A stretch of DNA of 20,146 nt from Clostridia bacterium (GTDB taxonomy: Bacteria > Bacillota > Clostridia > Christensenellales > Borkfalkiaceae), in NCBI GenBank assembly GCA_017646555.1, contig JAGCMG010000115.1, positions 1 through 20,146 on the forward strand. The letters are read 5' to 3'. Each line of letters begins with the position of its first letter. The stretch's first letter is position 1. Both the position numbers and the translations under genes were made by a program. The notes below the pieces were generated by a model that saw only the letters and a program-made list of their open reading frames with translations, was not told the origin of the DNA and did not search any database. Positions 1 to 8,110 of the stretch are shown one piece after another.

Positions 1-3
1 AGT

Positions 4-582
4 ATGAAACTCATAGTAGGGCTTGGTAATCCCGATAAAAAATACGAAAATACCTTTCACAATTTAGGTTTTTTAACAATCGATAAAATAGCCGAAAACT
101 ATTCGGTAAAAGTAGAAAAACAAGCGTGTAAAGCGCTCATTTCGTCATTTAGCGTAGGGACGGAAAAAGTCATTTTAGCAAAGCCACAAACCTATATGAA
201 TTTAAGTGGCGAAAGCGTTTTAGACCTTTTAAATTACTATAAAATTTCGCCCGAAGATTTAATGGTTATATACGACGATTACGACTTAAAAAAGGGCGCT
301 GTAAGAATAAGAAAAAGTGGTTCGGCAGGTACGCATAACGGAATGCGTAATATCGTAAATTTAATAAAAACGCAAGAGTTTAAAAGGGTGAGAATAGGCT
401 TTAACCCAGGCAATAAAAACATAGAACTAATAAACTACGTCTTGTCGGGAATAAGCGCAGAAGACAAAAAAGTTTTAACCCCTGCGATAGAAAAATCGGC
501 AAACTCAGCAATCGCTTTTATTGAAGGAAAAGATTTTGATTTTATAATGCGAACCTACAATTATTCAGGTGACGACAATTAA
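4..582 (+). CDS. pth: Peptidyl-tRNA hydrolase
   Basis: Cytosolic hydrolase that cleaves the ester bond of peptidyl-tRNAs released prematurely from ribosomes and so recycles tRNA. The 192-residue length is normal for bacterial Pth. Visible family signatures are the N-terminal GLGNP (Asn9), the FHNLGF segment carrying the catalytic His19, the YMNLSG segment (Asn66), the YDDYDL segment whose Asp91 matches the catalytic Asp93 of E. coli Pth, and GTHNGM with Asn112. These are the four substrate-binding or catalytic positions of the family. Only three bases precede the ATG, so its ribosome binding site and promoter lie outside the window. mfd follows after 21 bases with no terminator, so the two are probably co-transcribed, as is common in Firmicutes. 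Identification is secure. Confidence 0.97.
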   Translation: MKLIVGLGNPDKKYENTFHNLGFLTIDKIAENYSVKVEKQACKALISSFSVGTEKVILAKPQTYMNLSGESVLDLLNYYKISPEDLMVIYDDYDLKKGAVRIRKSGSAGTHNGMRNIVNLIKTQEFKRVRIGFNPGNKNIELINYVLSGISAEDKKVLTPAIEKSANSAIAFIEGKDFDFIMRTYNYSGDDN

Positions 583-603
583 AATTTTTTAATAAAATAA
601 ACT

Positions 604-3600
604 ATGCAAAACAATGAACAAACGCGAAAACTCAATATAAAAACCGACTATGAAAATTTAGTCGAACCATACCGCCGTGGTGTTCCCACGACGGCTTTCG
701 GCATACCGTTCGCTATGAAAACGCGCCTTTTGGGTGAATTTAGTGGTAAAATTTTGTATGTCGTAAAAGACTTTTTAGAAGGCAAAGAAACGGTAGACGA
801 GTTCGAAGGTTTTTATGGATTTAAGCCGTCTTTTATCACGGAGAGAGAAGAAAATTTATTGACGGTAAAAAGTTCGTCAAAGGAATTATCGCATAAAAGA
901 ATACAAGGCGTTATTGAGAGTAAACACTCAAAAGTAACGATAATAACAGCGCCTGCTTTAATCGGGCTATTGCCAAAAGATTTACCGACTTTAACGCTTG
1001 AAAAAGGTAAAGAATACGATATCGACCAAATTATAAAAACGCTTTCTTCTTTTGGGTATAAAAGGCTTGCTTTAACGGAAGGTAAAGGTTCTTTTTCCGT
1101 GCGTGGTGACGTCGTTGATATTCACCCGATAAATTCTGAAAATCCCGTTAGAATAGACTTTTTTGGTGATGAGATTGAGCGTATTAAAGAGTTTAATCAA
1201 GTAGACGGCACGGCAATCAATATTTTAGAAAAAGTAACCGTTTACCCAGCAAGTGAACTTATTTTAACTGGGGAAGAAAAAGAACTAAAACAAGCCGTTT
1301 TAGAAGAAATAAAAAACTATAAAGGAAAGGAAAATTTAAGGCATAAAGAACTTTCGGAAGATTTAATAACGGCAATCGAAACAGGGGATGCGTTAAAAGC
1401 GCAAAGCGCGTACGCTTTATCAAAAAACTTTGCGCCAGCCCTACTTGCTCTTAACTTTGACGCAGTAATTTTTTCCGAACCACGCATTTTATACGACTTT
1501 ATAAGCGCGCTAATAAAAGAACATCAAGAAAGATATTCGCTTTTATATAAAGCAGGCGAAACTTTTTCGTTTTTATATAATTCGATACTGACTATAAGCG
1601 AACTTTTATCGCAAATAGAAAACTGTAAAAGGTATTCCTTCCAAGCCTTAACGGCAGATATAAAATTATATAATCCACTTTGTATAATAAACGCTAACGC
1701 ATCTAATTGCCCAAAGTATCAAGGTAAACTTGACGCGCTTGTGGACGACCTAAAAAACTGGACGAAAAACGGTTATAAAGTAACGCTTCACGCCGGAGAT
1801 AACGAGCGCGCTGAAAAACTTTCAAACACGCTGTTAGATTGTTACGTTCCACTTGAAAACGATAAAATAATCGTAACGGCAAAATACTTGCCAACAGGTT
1901 ATATTTACCACGATAAAAAGGAAGTGGTAATCGGCTCGGCTGATTTATTCTTAAAGCGTAAAAAAGTGCTTGCATCAAGAAAAACCAAAGCCTTTTTTTC
2001 AGCGCCTGAGGCTGGCGATTACGCCGTTCACGAAACGCACGGTATAGGTAAAGTAATCGGCAGTAAAAAGTTAACGACGGGGTACGCTACCAAGGATTAT
2101 ATAGCAGTGGCGTACGCTGGTGGCGATATTTTATACGTTCCAGCCGAACAAATCGACGTTTTAAGTAAGTACGTCGGTGGCGAAAAAGAACCCAAATTAT
2201 CTAAAATCGGTGGTAAGGATTTTGATAGAGTAAAATCGCGCGTAAAAGAAAGCCTTAAAAAACTTTCGTTTGACCTTAAAAAACTATACGAAGAAAGAAA
2301 GGCAAAGCGTGGTTTTAAGTATGAAGAAGACGACGAACTTCGCCGTATTTTTGGCGACGCTTGTGGGTTTGAAGAAACGCCCGACCAAATAACTGCAGAC
2401 GAAGAAATAGCAAACGATATGTGTTCAAACAAAGTAATGGATAGGCTCGTTTGTGGGGACGTTGGTTACGGCAAAACCGAAGTTGCTTTTCGCGCAATTT
2501 TTAGGGCGATAGCAAACAACAAACAATGTGCCTTACTTGCGCCCACCACCATTTTAGTTGAACAGCATTACGATAACGCCGTTAAAAGATTTAAGGACTT
2601 CGGCGTAAAAATAGAAAGCCTTGATAGGTTCAAGACCAAAAAACAACAAACGGAAATACTTGAAAGATTAAATAAAGGCGATATAGATTTAGTAATAGGC
2701 ACGCATAGGCTTTTATCTAAAGACGTGTCTTTTAAGGATTTAGGGCTTTTAGTTCTTGACGAAGAACAACGCTTTGGCGTAGAACACAAAGAAAAAATCA
2801 AAACGCTAAAATCTAATATAGACGCGTTAACCTTAACGGCAACGCCTATTCCGCGTACTTTGCATATGTCGCTTTCGGGGATACGCGATATCAGCACTTT
2901 AAACACCCCACCAAAAAGCCGTTTACCAGTTCAAACTTACGTCGTAGAACTAACTGACGCGCTTTTAACCGACGCTATTTTGCGTGAAACGGGGCGTGGT
3001 GGGCAAGTTTTCGTCTTGTATAATAGAGTTGAAACGATAGAAAACTTCACTAAAAAACTCAACGAACTCGTTCCTAACGTAAAAATCAAGTACGCGCACG
3101 GTCAAATGGACGAACGCACGCTTGAAAAAACTTTCAAAGAGTTTTATGAAAACAAATTTGAAGTGTTAGTTGCAACGACCATTATAGAAAACGGCTTAGA
3201 TTTGCCGAACGCAAATACTTTAATCGTAACCGACGCCGACAAGTTAGGACTATCAACGTTGTATCAACTTCGTGGTAGAGTTGGTAGAAGTAACCGTTTA
3301 GCCCACGCGTATTTTACTTTTAGGCAAGAAAAAGTTTTAACGGAAGTAGCGTATAAGCGCCTTTCTGCAATAATGGAATTTACCGAAATGGGCAGTGGCT
3401 TTAAAATCGCTATGCGTGACCTTGAAATTCGTGGGGCAGGCAACGTTTTAGGCGTTGAGCAACACGGGCATATGGACAAAATCGGTTACGAACTTTATAG
3501 TAAACTTTTAAAAGCCGAAATGGACGGCGAAGAAGAAACTTATCTTGAAATCGACGCAAGGGTATCAGCGTTTATTCCGTACGATTATATCGAAAGCGAA

Positions 3601-3978
3601 AGTGGTCGTATGGACGCATACAAAGAGATAGCCGAAATAGAAAACGAACAAGAAAGCGCCGAACTTTTAGAAAGATTACAAGACGCATACGGGCCAGTTC
3701 CTAAAGAAACTGTAAATTTAATCAAGATAGCCATCATAAAGCGCGCGCTAATAAAAATCGGGGCAGACGCATTTGTAATCGACGCTAAAGAAGTGGTAAT
3801 AGGTTTTAAAAACCTATCTGCAATCAACGACGAAAAATTAGTTATCGCCGTATCAAAAACGGCAGGGTTTAGTTTTTCAGTTTCGGCAGGGGTTAGAATT
3901 AAGTTTGCAAGAAACGGTTTAAGCGACGGCGACACCCTTGATAAATTGCTTGAATTTCTTTCAAAAACCCAAGCGTAA
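604..3978 (+). CDS. mfd: Transcription-repair coupling factor Mfd
   Basis: DNA translocase that recognises RNA polymerase stalled at lesions, displaces it and recruits UvrA for nucleotide excision repair. At 1124 residues it is close to the usual ~1150. Domains in order: a UvrB-like N-terminal module lacking a usable ATPase site; a CarD-like RNA-polymerase-interaction domain around residues 465-530 (GDYAVHETHGIGKV, then ILYVP); RecG-like helicase domains with Walker A GDVGYGKTE (~618-626), Walker B DEEQ (719-722), TATPIPRTLH (~742) and QLRGRVGR (~888); and a C-terminal TRCF domain near 1000-1100 that normally masks UvrA binding. The ATG at 604 has no convincing Shine-Dalgarno sequence in the 21-base gap after pth, so translation may depend on coupling or an A-rich leader. 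I see no clear terminator downstream. Confidence 0.97.
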   Translation: MQNNEQTRKLNIKTDYENLVEPYRRGVPTTAFGIPFAMKTRLLGEFSGKILYVVKDFLEGKETVDEFEGFYGFKPSFITEREENLLTVKSSSKELSHKRIQGVIESKHSKVTIITAPALIGLLPKDLPTLTLEKGKEYDIDQIIKTLSSFGYKRLALTEGKGSFSVRGDVVDIHPINSENPVRIDFFGDEIERIKEFNQVDGTAINILEKVTVYPASELILTGEEKELKQAVLEEIKNYKGKENLRHKELSEDLITAIETGDALKAQSAYALSKNFAPALLALNFDAVIFSEPRILYDFISALIKEHQERYSLLYKAGETFSFLYNSILTISELLSQIENCKRYSFQALTADIKLYNPLCIINANASNCPKYQGKLDALVDDLKNWTKNGYKVTLHAGDNERAEKLSNTLLDCYVPLENDKIIVTAKYLPTGYIYHDKKEVVIGSADLFLKRKKVLASRKTKAFFSAPEAGDYAVHETHGIGKVIGSKKLTTGYATKDYIAVAYAGGDILYVPAEQIDVLSKYVGGEKEPKLSKIGGKDFDRVKSRVKESLKKLSFDLKKLYEERKAKRGFKYEEDDELRRIFGDACGFEETPDQITADEEIANDMCSNKVMDRLVCGDVGYGKTEVAFRAIFRAIANNKQCALLAPTTILVEQHYDNAVKRFKDFGVKIESLDRFKTKKQQTEILERLNKGDIDLVIGTHRLLSKDVSFKDLGLLVLDEEQRFGVEHKEKIKTLKSNIDALTLTATPIPRTLHMSLSGIRDISTLNTPPKSRLPVQTYVVELTDALLTDAILRETGRGGQVFVLYNRVETIENFTKKLNELVPNVKIKYAHGQMDERTLEKTFKEFYENKFEVLVATTIIENGLDLPNANTLIVTDADKLGLSTLYQLRGRVGRSNRLAHAYFTFRQEKVLTEVAYKRLSAIMEFTEMGSGFKIAMRDLEIRGAGNVLGVEQHGHMDKIGYELYSKLLKAEMDGEEETYLEIDARVSAFIPYDYIESESGRMDAYKEIAEIENEQESAELLERLQDAYGPVPKETVNLIKIAIIKRALIKIGADAFVIDAKEVVIGFKNLSAINDEKLVIAVSKTAGFSFSVSAGVRIKFARNGLSDGDTLDKLLEFLSKTQA

Positions 3979-4031
3979 ATAAAAAAGTAAACAATATTTA
4001 ATGATAAAAACAAAAAAAACGCTGTAAACTA

Positions 4032-4060
4032 TTGCAATTTTAAAATAAATATATTATAAT
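4032..4060 (+). promoter_or_regulatory. Sigma-A-type promoter for the foldase lipoprotein gene
   Basis: The -35 box TTGCAA (4032-4037) and -10 box TATAAT (4055-4060) are separated by exactly 17 bases. The box lies about 75 bases before the ATG at 4135, which predicts a structured leader of about 68 bases. It separates the foldase gene from pth-mfd. Confidence 0.75.
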
Positions 4061-4084
4061 CGTAAGGTATAAATTTAAATTAAA

Positions 4085-4109
4085 GTGGGAGTGTATACTT
4101 TACACCCAC
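4085..4109 (+). promoter_or_regulatory. Hairpin in the 5' leader of the foldase gene
   Basis: GTGGG (4085-4089) pairs with CCCAC (4105-4109), and TGTA (4092-4095) pairs with TACA (4101-4104). The stem has nine pairs with a two-base bulge (AG, 4090-4091) and a five-base loop. It lies inside the predicted leader, after the 4032-4060 promoter and 15 bases before the ribosome binding site GGAG at 4125-4128. No T-tract follows, so it is not an intrinsic terminator. It may stabilise the 5' end of the mRNA or bind a regulator; the role is inference. Confidence 0.5.
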
Positions 4110-4134
4110 GTAAAGATTTTCTATGGAGTGTTTT

Positions 4135-6141
4135 ATGAAAAAGAAGTTTTATAAATTTCTCGCAGTAATATTGACCGTAATATTAGCGCTCGGTTCAACT
4201 GCGTGTGACCTTATTTCGGTAGATACCGATAGGGCAAAAGAACAAACGGTAGTAACCGTACAAGCGTTTAGCGACGCACCGGTGGAAAAAATTACCAACG
4301 CCCAACTTTTAAGACTTTACAATAGTTACGGTGCACAATATGTATACCAAGGCTATACTGAAGAAGAAGCGCTTACTGAAATTATGAATTCTCTTATCAA
4401 AGATAAGATTATGGTTCAATACGCTATCGAATACTTCTTCAATTTAGGTTTAGAATATGACGGCCTTAACGAAAACTACGAAGAATATACTAAGTGGGAC
4501 GTTAAGCGTTATCTTACGGACAAAGAAATTGCAACGGCAGAATACAACGTTAAAAAGAACGTAAACGATTCTATTGAGTCTTATATGGAACAAGACGAAG
4601 AAGAAGAAAAGGAAAATTACGCTCCAACCGTTAGAACCGTTCCAACCGACGCAACTAATTATGAAAGAGAACTTTCCGTTACGGAAATGACGGAATACCA
4701 AATCGATACCGGTGTTGCTGGTAACGGTGGCGTAGATTGCTCAACTGAAAGAAGAACTGCTTACTATAAACTTTTAAAGACTATGGAAAGCAACGGCGTT
4801 GTTGAAAAAACTTTCGACTGGACGACTGGTAAAATCGACGATACTGAATACTATAAAGAAAGTTTAAGAGAACAACTTCAAAACACTCTTTTACAAAAAT
4901 ACGATTTATATCTTGCATACGACGCAGTTAAAAATATTGATATCGACCAACTTAACGCGAGATATAAAGAAATTTACGAATCTCAAGTAAATACTTACAC
5001 TTCTTACGAATCGTTTAACAGCGCACTTTCTGACGCAACTAAAAAAGACGCAGTTATTTACAATCCATACTCAAACAAGTTTGGTTACGTATATAATCTC
5101 TTATTAGGTATTAACGACGTGCAAGGTGTAGAACTTGAAGAAATTAAGACGAAGTACACTAATAACGAAATCGATAAAAATGAATACTACGCTCAAAGAA
5201 GTGAAATCTTTAAAGATATCACCGTAAAAGATTTAAGAGATACTTGGATTGAATCTAATTACGACTTTGACTTAAACAATAAAGTATTCCTTAACGATTT
5301 TACCTTTGCAAGCGCAAGTTCATTAAAATTCCAAGGTGACGTAGTTTGGTCTAACCAAGGCGACTATCAAGTTGAATACGTAACTGAAGAAAAGGGTACT
5401 TACACAAGATATTACACTTTAGACGGTACTGAAAAAGTTTACGACGACGAATACGAACCTGAATTTAAGGCACTTTCAAAAACCTTAACTTATAGCGAAG
5501 TTATGGAACTCGTTGATGACTACGTATATGGTGGCAAAGGTACGCTCACTCTTAACTACGACGCAACAAGACCTTATTTAGAAAGAAAATTAGTTGCAAC
5601 TAAAAACGACGTAAACGCTGATTATGATGCAAGAATTAACGAATTGATTTTCGCGTTCTCATCAGATAGTGGCTCACTCAACACCTATAAAGGTTACGTA
5701 GTTGCTGAAAATTACGAAATCAACTACCAAGAAACCTACGTTGAAGAATTTGCTGAAGCGGGTAGACAACTTTTAGAATTAGCAAAGAACGGTAATAACG
5801 CAAGTTATATCGTAGTAGAAACCGATTACGGTTATCACGTTATGTTCTGGTCAGAACTTATGGACGGCTCGTTAAACAATTGCCTTACTTTAAGTGACTA
5901 CTTATCAGCAATTGATGAAACCGTAACCTTAAACGATATCAAAGACGCTATCAAAAAAGGCGAAACTGATGATTATAAAGATTCATATCTTTACAACTTA
6001 TTCCAATCAGTTGCATCAACAAAGTCTGATAACTACGTAAACGATACTAAAACGATTGCTTACGAAAGCACCAGAAACAACACTTCAAAAGTAGTAGTAA
6101 AAACTGATTTAATCAACAACTTATTCGGTTTAGAAATTTAA
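4135..6141 (+). CDS. Large SurA/PrsA-like peptidyl-prolyl isomerase lipoprotein (foldase)
   Basis: Predicted extracytoplasmic lipid-anchored chaperone of 668 residues. The start at 4135 is preferred over the in-frame ATG at 4123 because GGAG at 4125-4128 is well spaced only for 4135, and a classic signal peptide then begins at once. A Lys-rich N-terminus and a hydrophobic core lead to a lipobox-like STAC with Cys24. Residues ~50-110 form a SurA-N-like helical region (ITNAQLLRLYNSYG, then a helix containing MNSLIKDKIM). Near residues 500-580 is a parvulin-like domain: ELIFAFSSDSG at its start and VETDYGYHVMFW at its end, the latter matching the TxYGYHII ending of PrsA/SurA parvulin domains. 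The middle ~350 residues are acidic and match nothing I recognise. Position after pth-mfd is the usual site of a SurA/PrsA gene in Clostridia. Catalytic competence of the parvulin domain is uncertain. Confidence 0.82.
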   Translation: MKKKFYKFLAVILTVILALGSTACDLISVDTDRAKEQTVVTVQAFSDAPVEKITNAQLLRLYNSYGAQYVYQGYTEEEALTEIMNSLIKDKIMVQYAIEYFFNLGLEYDGLNENYEEYTKWDVKRYLTDKEIATAEYNVKKNVNDSIESYMEQDEEEEKENYAPTVRTVPTDATNYERELSVTEMTEYQIDTGVAGNGGVDCSTERRTAYYKLLKTMESNGVVEKTFDWTTGKIDDTEYYKESLREQLQNTLLQKYDLYLAYDAVKNIDIDQLNARYKEIYESQVNTYTSYESFNSALSDATKKDAVIYNPYSNKFGYVYNLLLGINDVQGVELEEIKTKYTNNEIDKNEYYAQRSEIFKDITVKDLRDTWIESNYDFDLNNKVFLNDFTFASASSLKFQGDVVWSNQGDYQVEYVTEEKGTYTRYYTLDGTEKVYDDEYEPEFKALSKTLTYSEVMELVDDYVYGGKGTLTLNYDATRPYLERKLVATKNDVNADYDARINELIFAFSSDSGSLNTYKGYVVAENYEINYQETYVEEFAEAGRQLLELAKNGNNASYIVVETDYGYHVMFWSELMDGSLNNCLTLSDYLSAIDETVTLNDIKDAIKKGETDDYKDSYLYNLFQSVASTKSDNYVNDTKTIAYESTRNNTSKVVVKTDLINNLFGLEI

Positions 6142-6146
6142 TACGG

Positions 6147-6180
6147 ACGGGCAAAGCGTAAGTTTTGCCCGTTAATTTTT
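6147..6180 (+). terminator. Rho-independent terminator after the foldase gene
   Basis: ACGGGCAAA (6147-6155) pairs perfectly with TTTGCCCGT (6164-6172), with an eight-base loop and a downstream TAATTTTT run. It begins five bases after the foldase stop codon. Its T-tract ends only 15 bases before the next start codon. Confidence 0.85.
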
Positions 6181-6195
6181 AGAAAAGCAATTAAA

Positions 6196-6789
6196 ATGAT
6201 ACTATATTTCGATACGGAAACCACGGGTTTAAGACCGGGTAAAATTTGTCAACTTTCATATATAATGGATTATGGCGCAGGCAAAATAGAAAGTAAAAAT
6301 TTCTTTTTTACCGTCGATTACATAGAGCCGTCGGCAATCGCCGTGCACGGCTTTACCGTACCAATTTTAAAGCGTCTATCGGGTGGTAAAACTTTTAGCG
6401 ACTATGCCGAAGAAATCGCAAACGACTTTAAGTCGGCAAGCATAATAATCGCGCACAATATCAGTTTTGACCTTTCTTTTTTAAGAAAAGAGTTTGAAGA
6501 AATAGGCGCGTTCTTTTGTTATAAAAACGAATGCTGTTCAATGAAAACGGCAGTACCTGTAACAAAAATTTTACGCTCAAACGGCAAAGGCTATAAATAC
6601 CCTAAACTAATCGAATTATGTGAGTTTTTAGATATTACCGAAATAGATATCGTCGGTAAAGAAAAACTACTTTTTGGCGCGTTTTCGCATAGCCATGACG
6701 CGCGTTTTGATACCACGGCACTATATTTATGCGTAGATTTACTAATGAATACAAGCAAAGATTTTGCCTTTTTAAAGGAGTTTAATTAA
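6196..6789 (+). CDS. DnaQ-like DEDDh 3'-5' exonuclease
   Basis: Predicted cytosolic 3'-5' exonuclease of the RNase T/DnaQ superfamily, 197 residues. All DEDDh positions are visible: Asp6 and Glu8 in FDTETTG, Asp92 in HNISFDLSFL, and the His167/Asp172 pair in HDARFDTTAL, which matches the HxxxxD ExoIII motif of DnaQ. It stands alone without polymerase or helicase domains, so it is a proofreading-like or nucleic-acid-processing exonuclease rather than PolC. The specific substrate (DNA or RNA) cannot be told from sequence. The start at 6196 has only a weak ribosome binding site and lies just after the foldase terminator with no room for a promoter, so expression may depend on read-through. The permease gene follows after two bases. 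Confidence 0.88.
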   Translation: MILYFDTETTGLRPGKICQLSYIMDYGAGKIESKNFFFTVDYIEPSAIAVHGFTVPILKRLSGGKTFSDYAEEIANDFKSASIIIAHNISFDLSFLRKEFEEIGAFFCYKNECCSMKTAVPVTKILRSNGKGYKYPKLIELCEFLDITEIDIVGKEKLLFGAFSHSHDARFDTTALYLCVDLLMNTSKDFAFLKEFN

Positions 6790-6791
6790 AA

Positions 6792-7775
6792 ATGGAAGTA
6801 AGCGTTTTAAATGTGTTTTTAAGCGTATTCGCGCTCACGCTTTTAGCCGTACCAGGCTTTATAGTGGGAAAGTGTAAAATCTTAAAAGAAGGCGCAACGA
6901 AAATTTTAACTGACGTTTTGTTATACATAGGTCAACCACTTTTAACTTTTATGAGTTTTCAAAAAGCAGAGTATAGCACGGCAGTAGTAAAAAACCTATT
7001 AGTAGTAGCAGGTGTGGCAATTTTAGTACATATAATAATGTTACTAATAATGTTCGGCTTGTTTTTCAAAAAAGGCACGAATGACGAAAAATTTAGAATT
7101 TTAAGTTTTGCAAGCGTGTTCGGCAACTGTGGATTTATGGGGTTACCGTTTTTGCAAATGCTATTCGGTCAAAACTCGCCCGAAGCGCTTATGTACGGCG
7201 CAGTAGTTATATCGGTGTTTAACGCGTTTAGTTGGACGGTAGGGATATTCTTTATATCGCGCGATAAAAAGTTCGTAAGCGTAAAAAAAGCGTTTTTCAA
7301 TCCCCCGTTTATAGCGCTCGTTATATCGTTGCCGTTGTTTTTAATCTTGAAAAAACCAATCAATTTAATCGGTGTGGAAGGCACTTTTATAAGACAACTG
7401 TTTGAAAAAGTATATTTAAGTGGTAATTATTTAGGTGAACTCGTAACCCCACTTTCTATGATAATTTTAGGTTTACGGCTATCTGAAATGAAGTTTAAAA
7501 CGGTATTTTTAAAGTACACTTCGTATATTTCTTCGGCGTTCAAGTTAATTTTAATGCCAACGATAGCATTTATACTTTGTACTATTTTCAATTTACCGGA
7601 ACTATTAAAATGGGCAATCGTGTTTGAATTTTCAATGCCGACGGCGGTGCAAACACTGCTATTTACCGAAAAGTACGGAAACGACCCGCATAGCGCAGGT
7701 TCAGCAGTATTACTTGCAACAATCTTGTCAATACTAACTATACCGTTTACCTTTTTAATATTTAATTTGTTTTAA
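6792..7775 (+). CDS. AEC-family (auxin efflux carrier-like) permease
   Basis: Integral membrane transporter of 327 residues with about ten hydrophobic segments, as expected for the AEC family (TC 2.A.69), whose bacterial members move malate, malonate and other small organic anions. Family-like features are the N-terminal LAVPGFIVGKCKILKEGA, the ILTDVLLYIGQPLLTF helix, FGNCGFMGLPFLQMLFG around residue 112, and a C-terminal MPTAVQTLLFTEKYG segment followed by a final hydrophobic helix. The ribosome binding site AAGGAG (6775-6780) lies inside the end of the exonuclease gene, 11 bases before the ATG, so the two are translationally linked. The substrate cannot be assigned, and there is no metabolic gene next to it to suggest one. 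Confidence 0.88.
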   Translation: MEVSVLNVFLSVFALTLLAVPGFIVGKCKILKEGATKILTDVLLYIGQPLLTFMSFQKAEYSTAVVKNLLVVAGVAILVHIIMLLIMFGLFFKKGTNDEKFRILSFASVFGNCGFMGLPFLQMLFGQNSPEALMYGAVVISVFNAFSWTVGIFFISRDKKFVSVKKAFFNPPFIALVISLPLFLILKKPINLIGVEGTFIRQLFEKVYLSGNYLGELVTPLSMIILGLRLSEMKFKTVFLKYTSYISSAFKLILMPTIAFILCTIFNLPELLKWAIVFEFSMPTAVQTLLFTEKYGNDPHSAGSAVLLATILSILTIPFTFLIFNLF

Positions 7776-7785
7776 ATGAAAATAA

Positions 7786-7814
7786 TTGACAATTTATTTA
7801 ATTAGTGTTAAAAT
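7786..7814 (+). promoter_or_regulatory. Sigma-A-type promoter with extended -10 for the 72-residue protein gene
   Basis: Perfect -35 TTGACA (7786-7791), a 17-base spacer, and -10 TAAAAT (7809-7814) preceded by TG at 7806-7807, an extended -10. It lies 25 bases before the start codon at 7840. It rules out the longer reading frame starting at 7786, because that start would overlap the promoter. Confidence 0.82.
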
Positions 7815-7839
7815 AACAAAAAATTTATGGAGGAAGATT

Positions 7840-8058
7840 ATGAAAAAGACTATCTGTGGCAAGATTTACGATACTGAAACTGCAACTTTCATTAAAAAAG
7901 ACACTTTTGGCGTATACGGCGACCCAACCGGTTATGAAGAAGTGCTTTTCAAGACACCTGAAGGCTTATACTTTTTATACACCAACGGTGGTTCGGCATC
8001 AAAATATACTAAAGAAGATATTAAGAGAATGTCAAAAGCCAATGCAGAAAAATTTTAA
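7840..8058 (+). CDS. Small protein of the KxYDTETA...FLYxxGGxxSKY type, unknown function
   Basis: A 72-residue protein. The start is fixed by GGAGGA (7829-7834), six bases... before ATG 7840 (five-base spacer), directly downstream of a near-perfect promoter. The segments GKIYDTETATF, GYEEVLFKTPEGLYFLY and NGGSASKYTKEDI resemble a widespread family of short Firmicutes proteins with the pattern K-x-Y-D-T-E-T-A, then E-E-x-L-(Y/F)-x-T-x-x-G-x-(F/Y)-F-L-Y, then G-G-x-x-S-K-Y. From memory these are often carried near mobile elements and have no known function. There is no signal peptide or membrane segment; the segment pattern suggests a small beta-rich cytosolic domain. It is monocistronic, with its own promoter and a terminator 13 bases after the stop, which suggests high or independently controlled expression. 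A longer in-frame N-terminus exists but would run through the promoter. Confidence 0.78.
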   Translation: MKKTICGKIYDTETATFIKKDTFGVYGDPTGYEEVLFKTPEGLYFLYTNGGSASKYTKEDIKRMSKANAEKF

Positions 8059-8071
8059 TTAAAAAAGTAAC

Positions 8072-8099
8072 GCTCCGCTAAATGCGGAGCATTATTTTT
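8072..8099 (+). terminator. Rho-independent terminator after the 72-residue protein gene
   Basis: GCTCCGC (8072-8078) pairs perfectly with GCGGAGC (8084-8090) around the five-base loop TAAAT, followed by ATTATTTTT. The T-tract runs straight into the ribosome binding site of the phosphatase gene (AAGGT, about 8100-8104). Confidence 0.88.
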
Positions 8100-8110
8100 A
8101 AGGTAAGATT

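Noticed and set aside
1703..4013. Several long minus-strand reading frames across mfd (1703-1978, 2097-2432, 2568-2906, 3264-3479, 3585-4013).
   Set aside because: They overlap a complete, well-conserved Mfd gene and encode low-complexity Ser/Leu-rich peptides with no recognisable motif; they are antisense shadows.
7856..8062. A second plus-strand frame overlapping the 72-residue protein in another phase.
   Set aside because: It has no ribosome binding site, and the other phase has a recognisable family pattern and a perfectly placed promoter and ribosome binding site.
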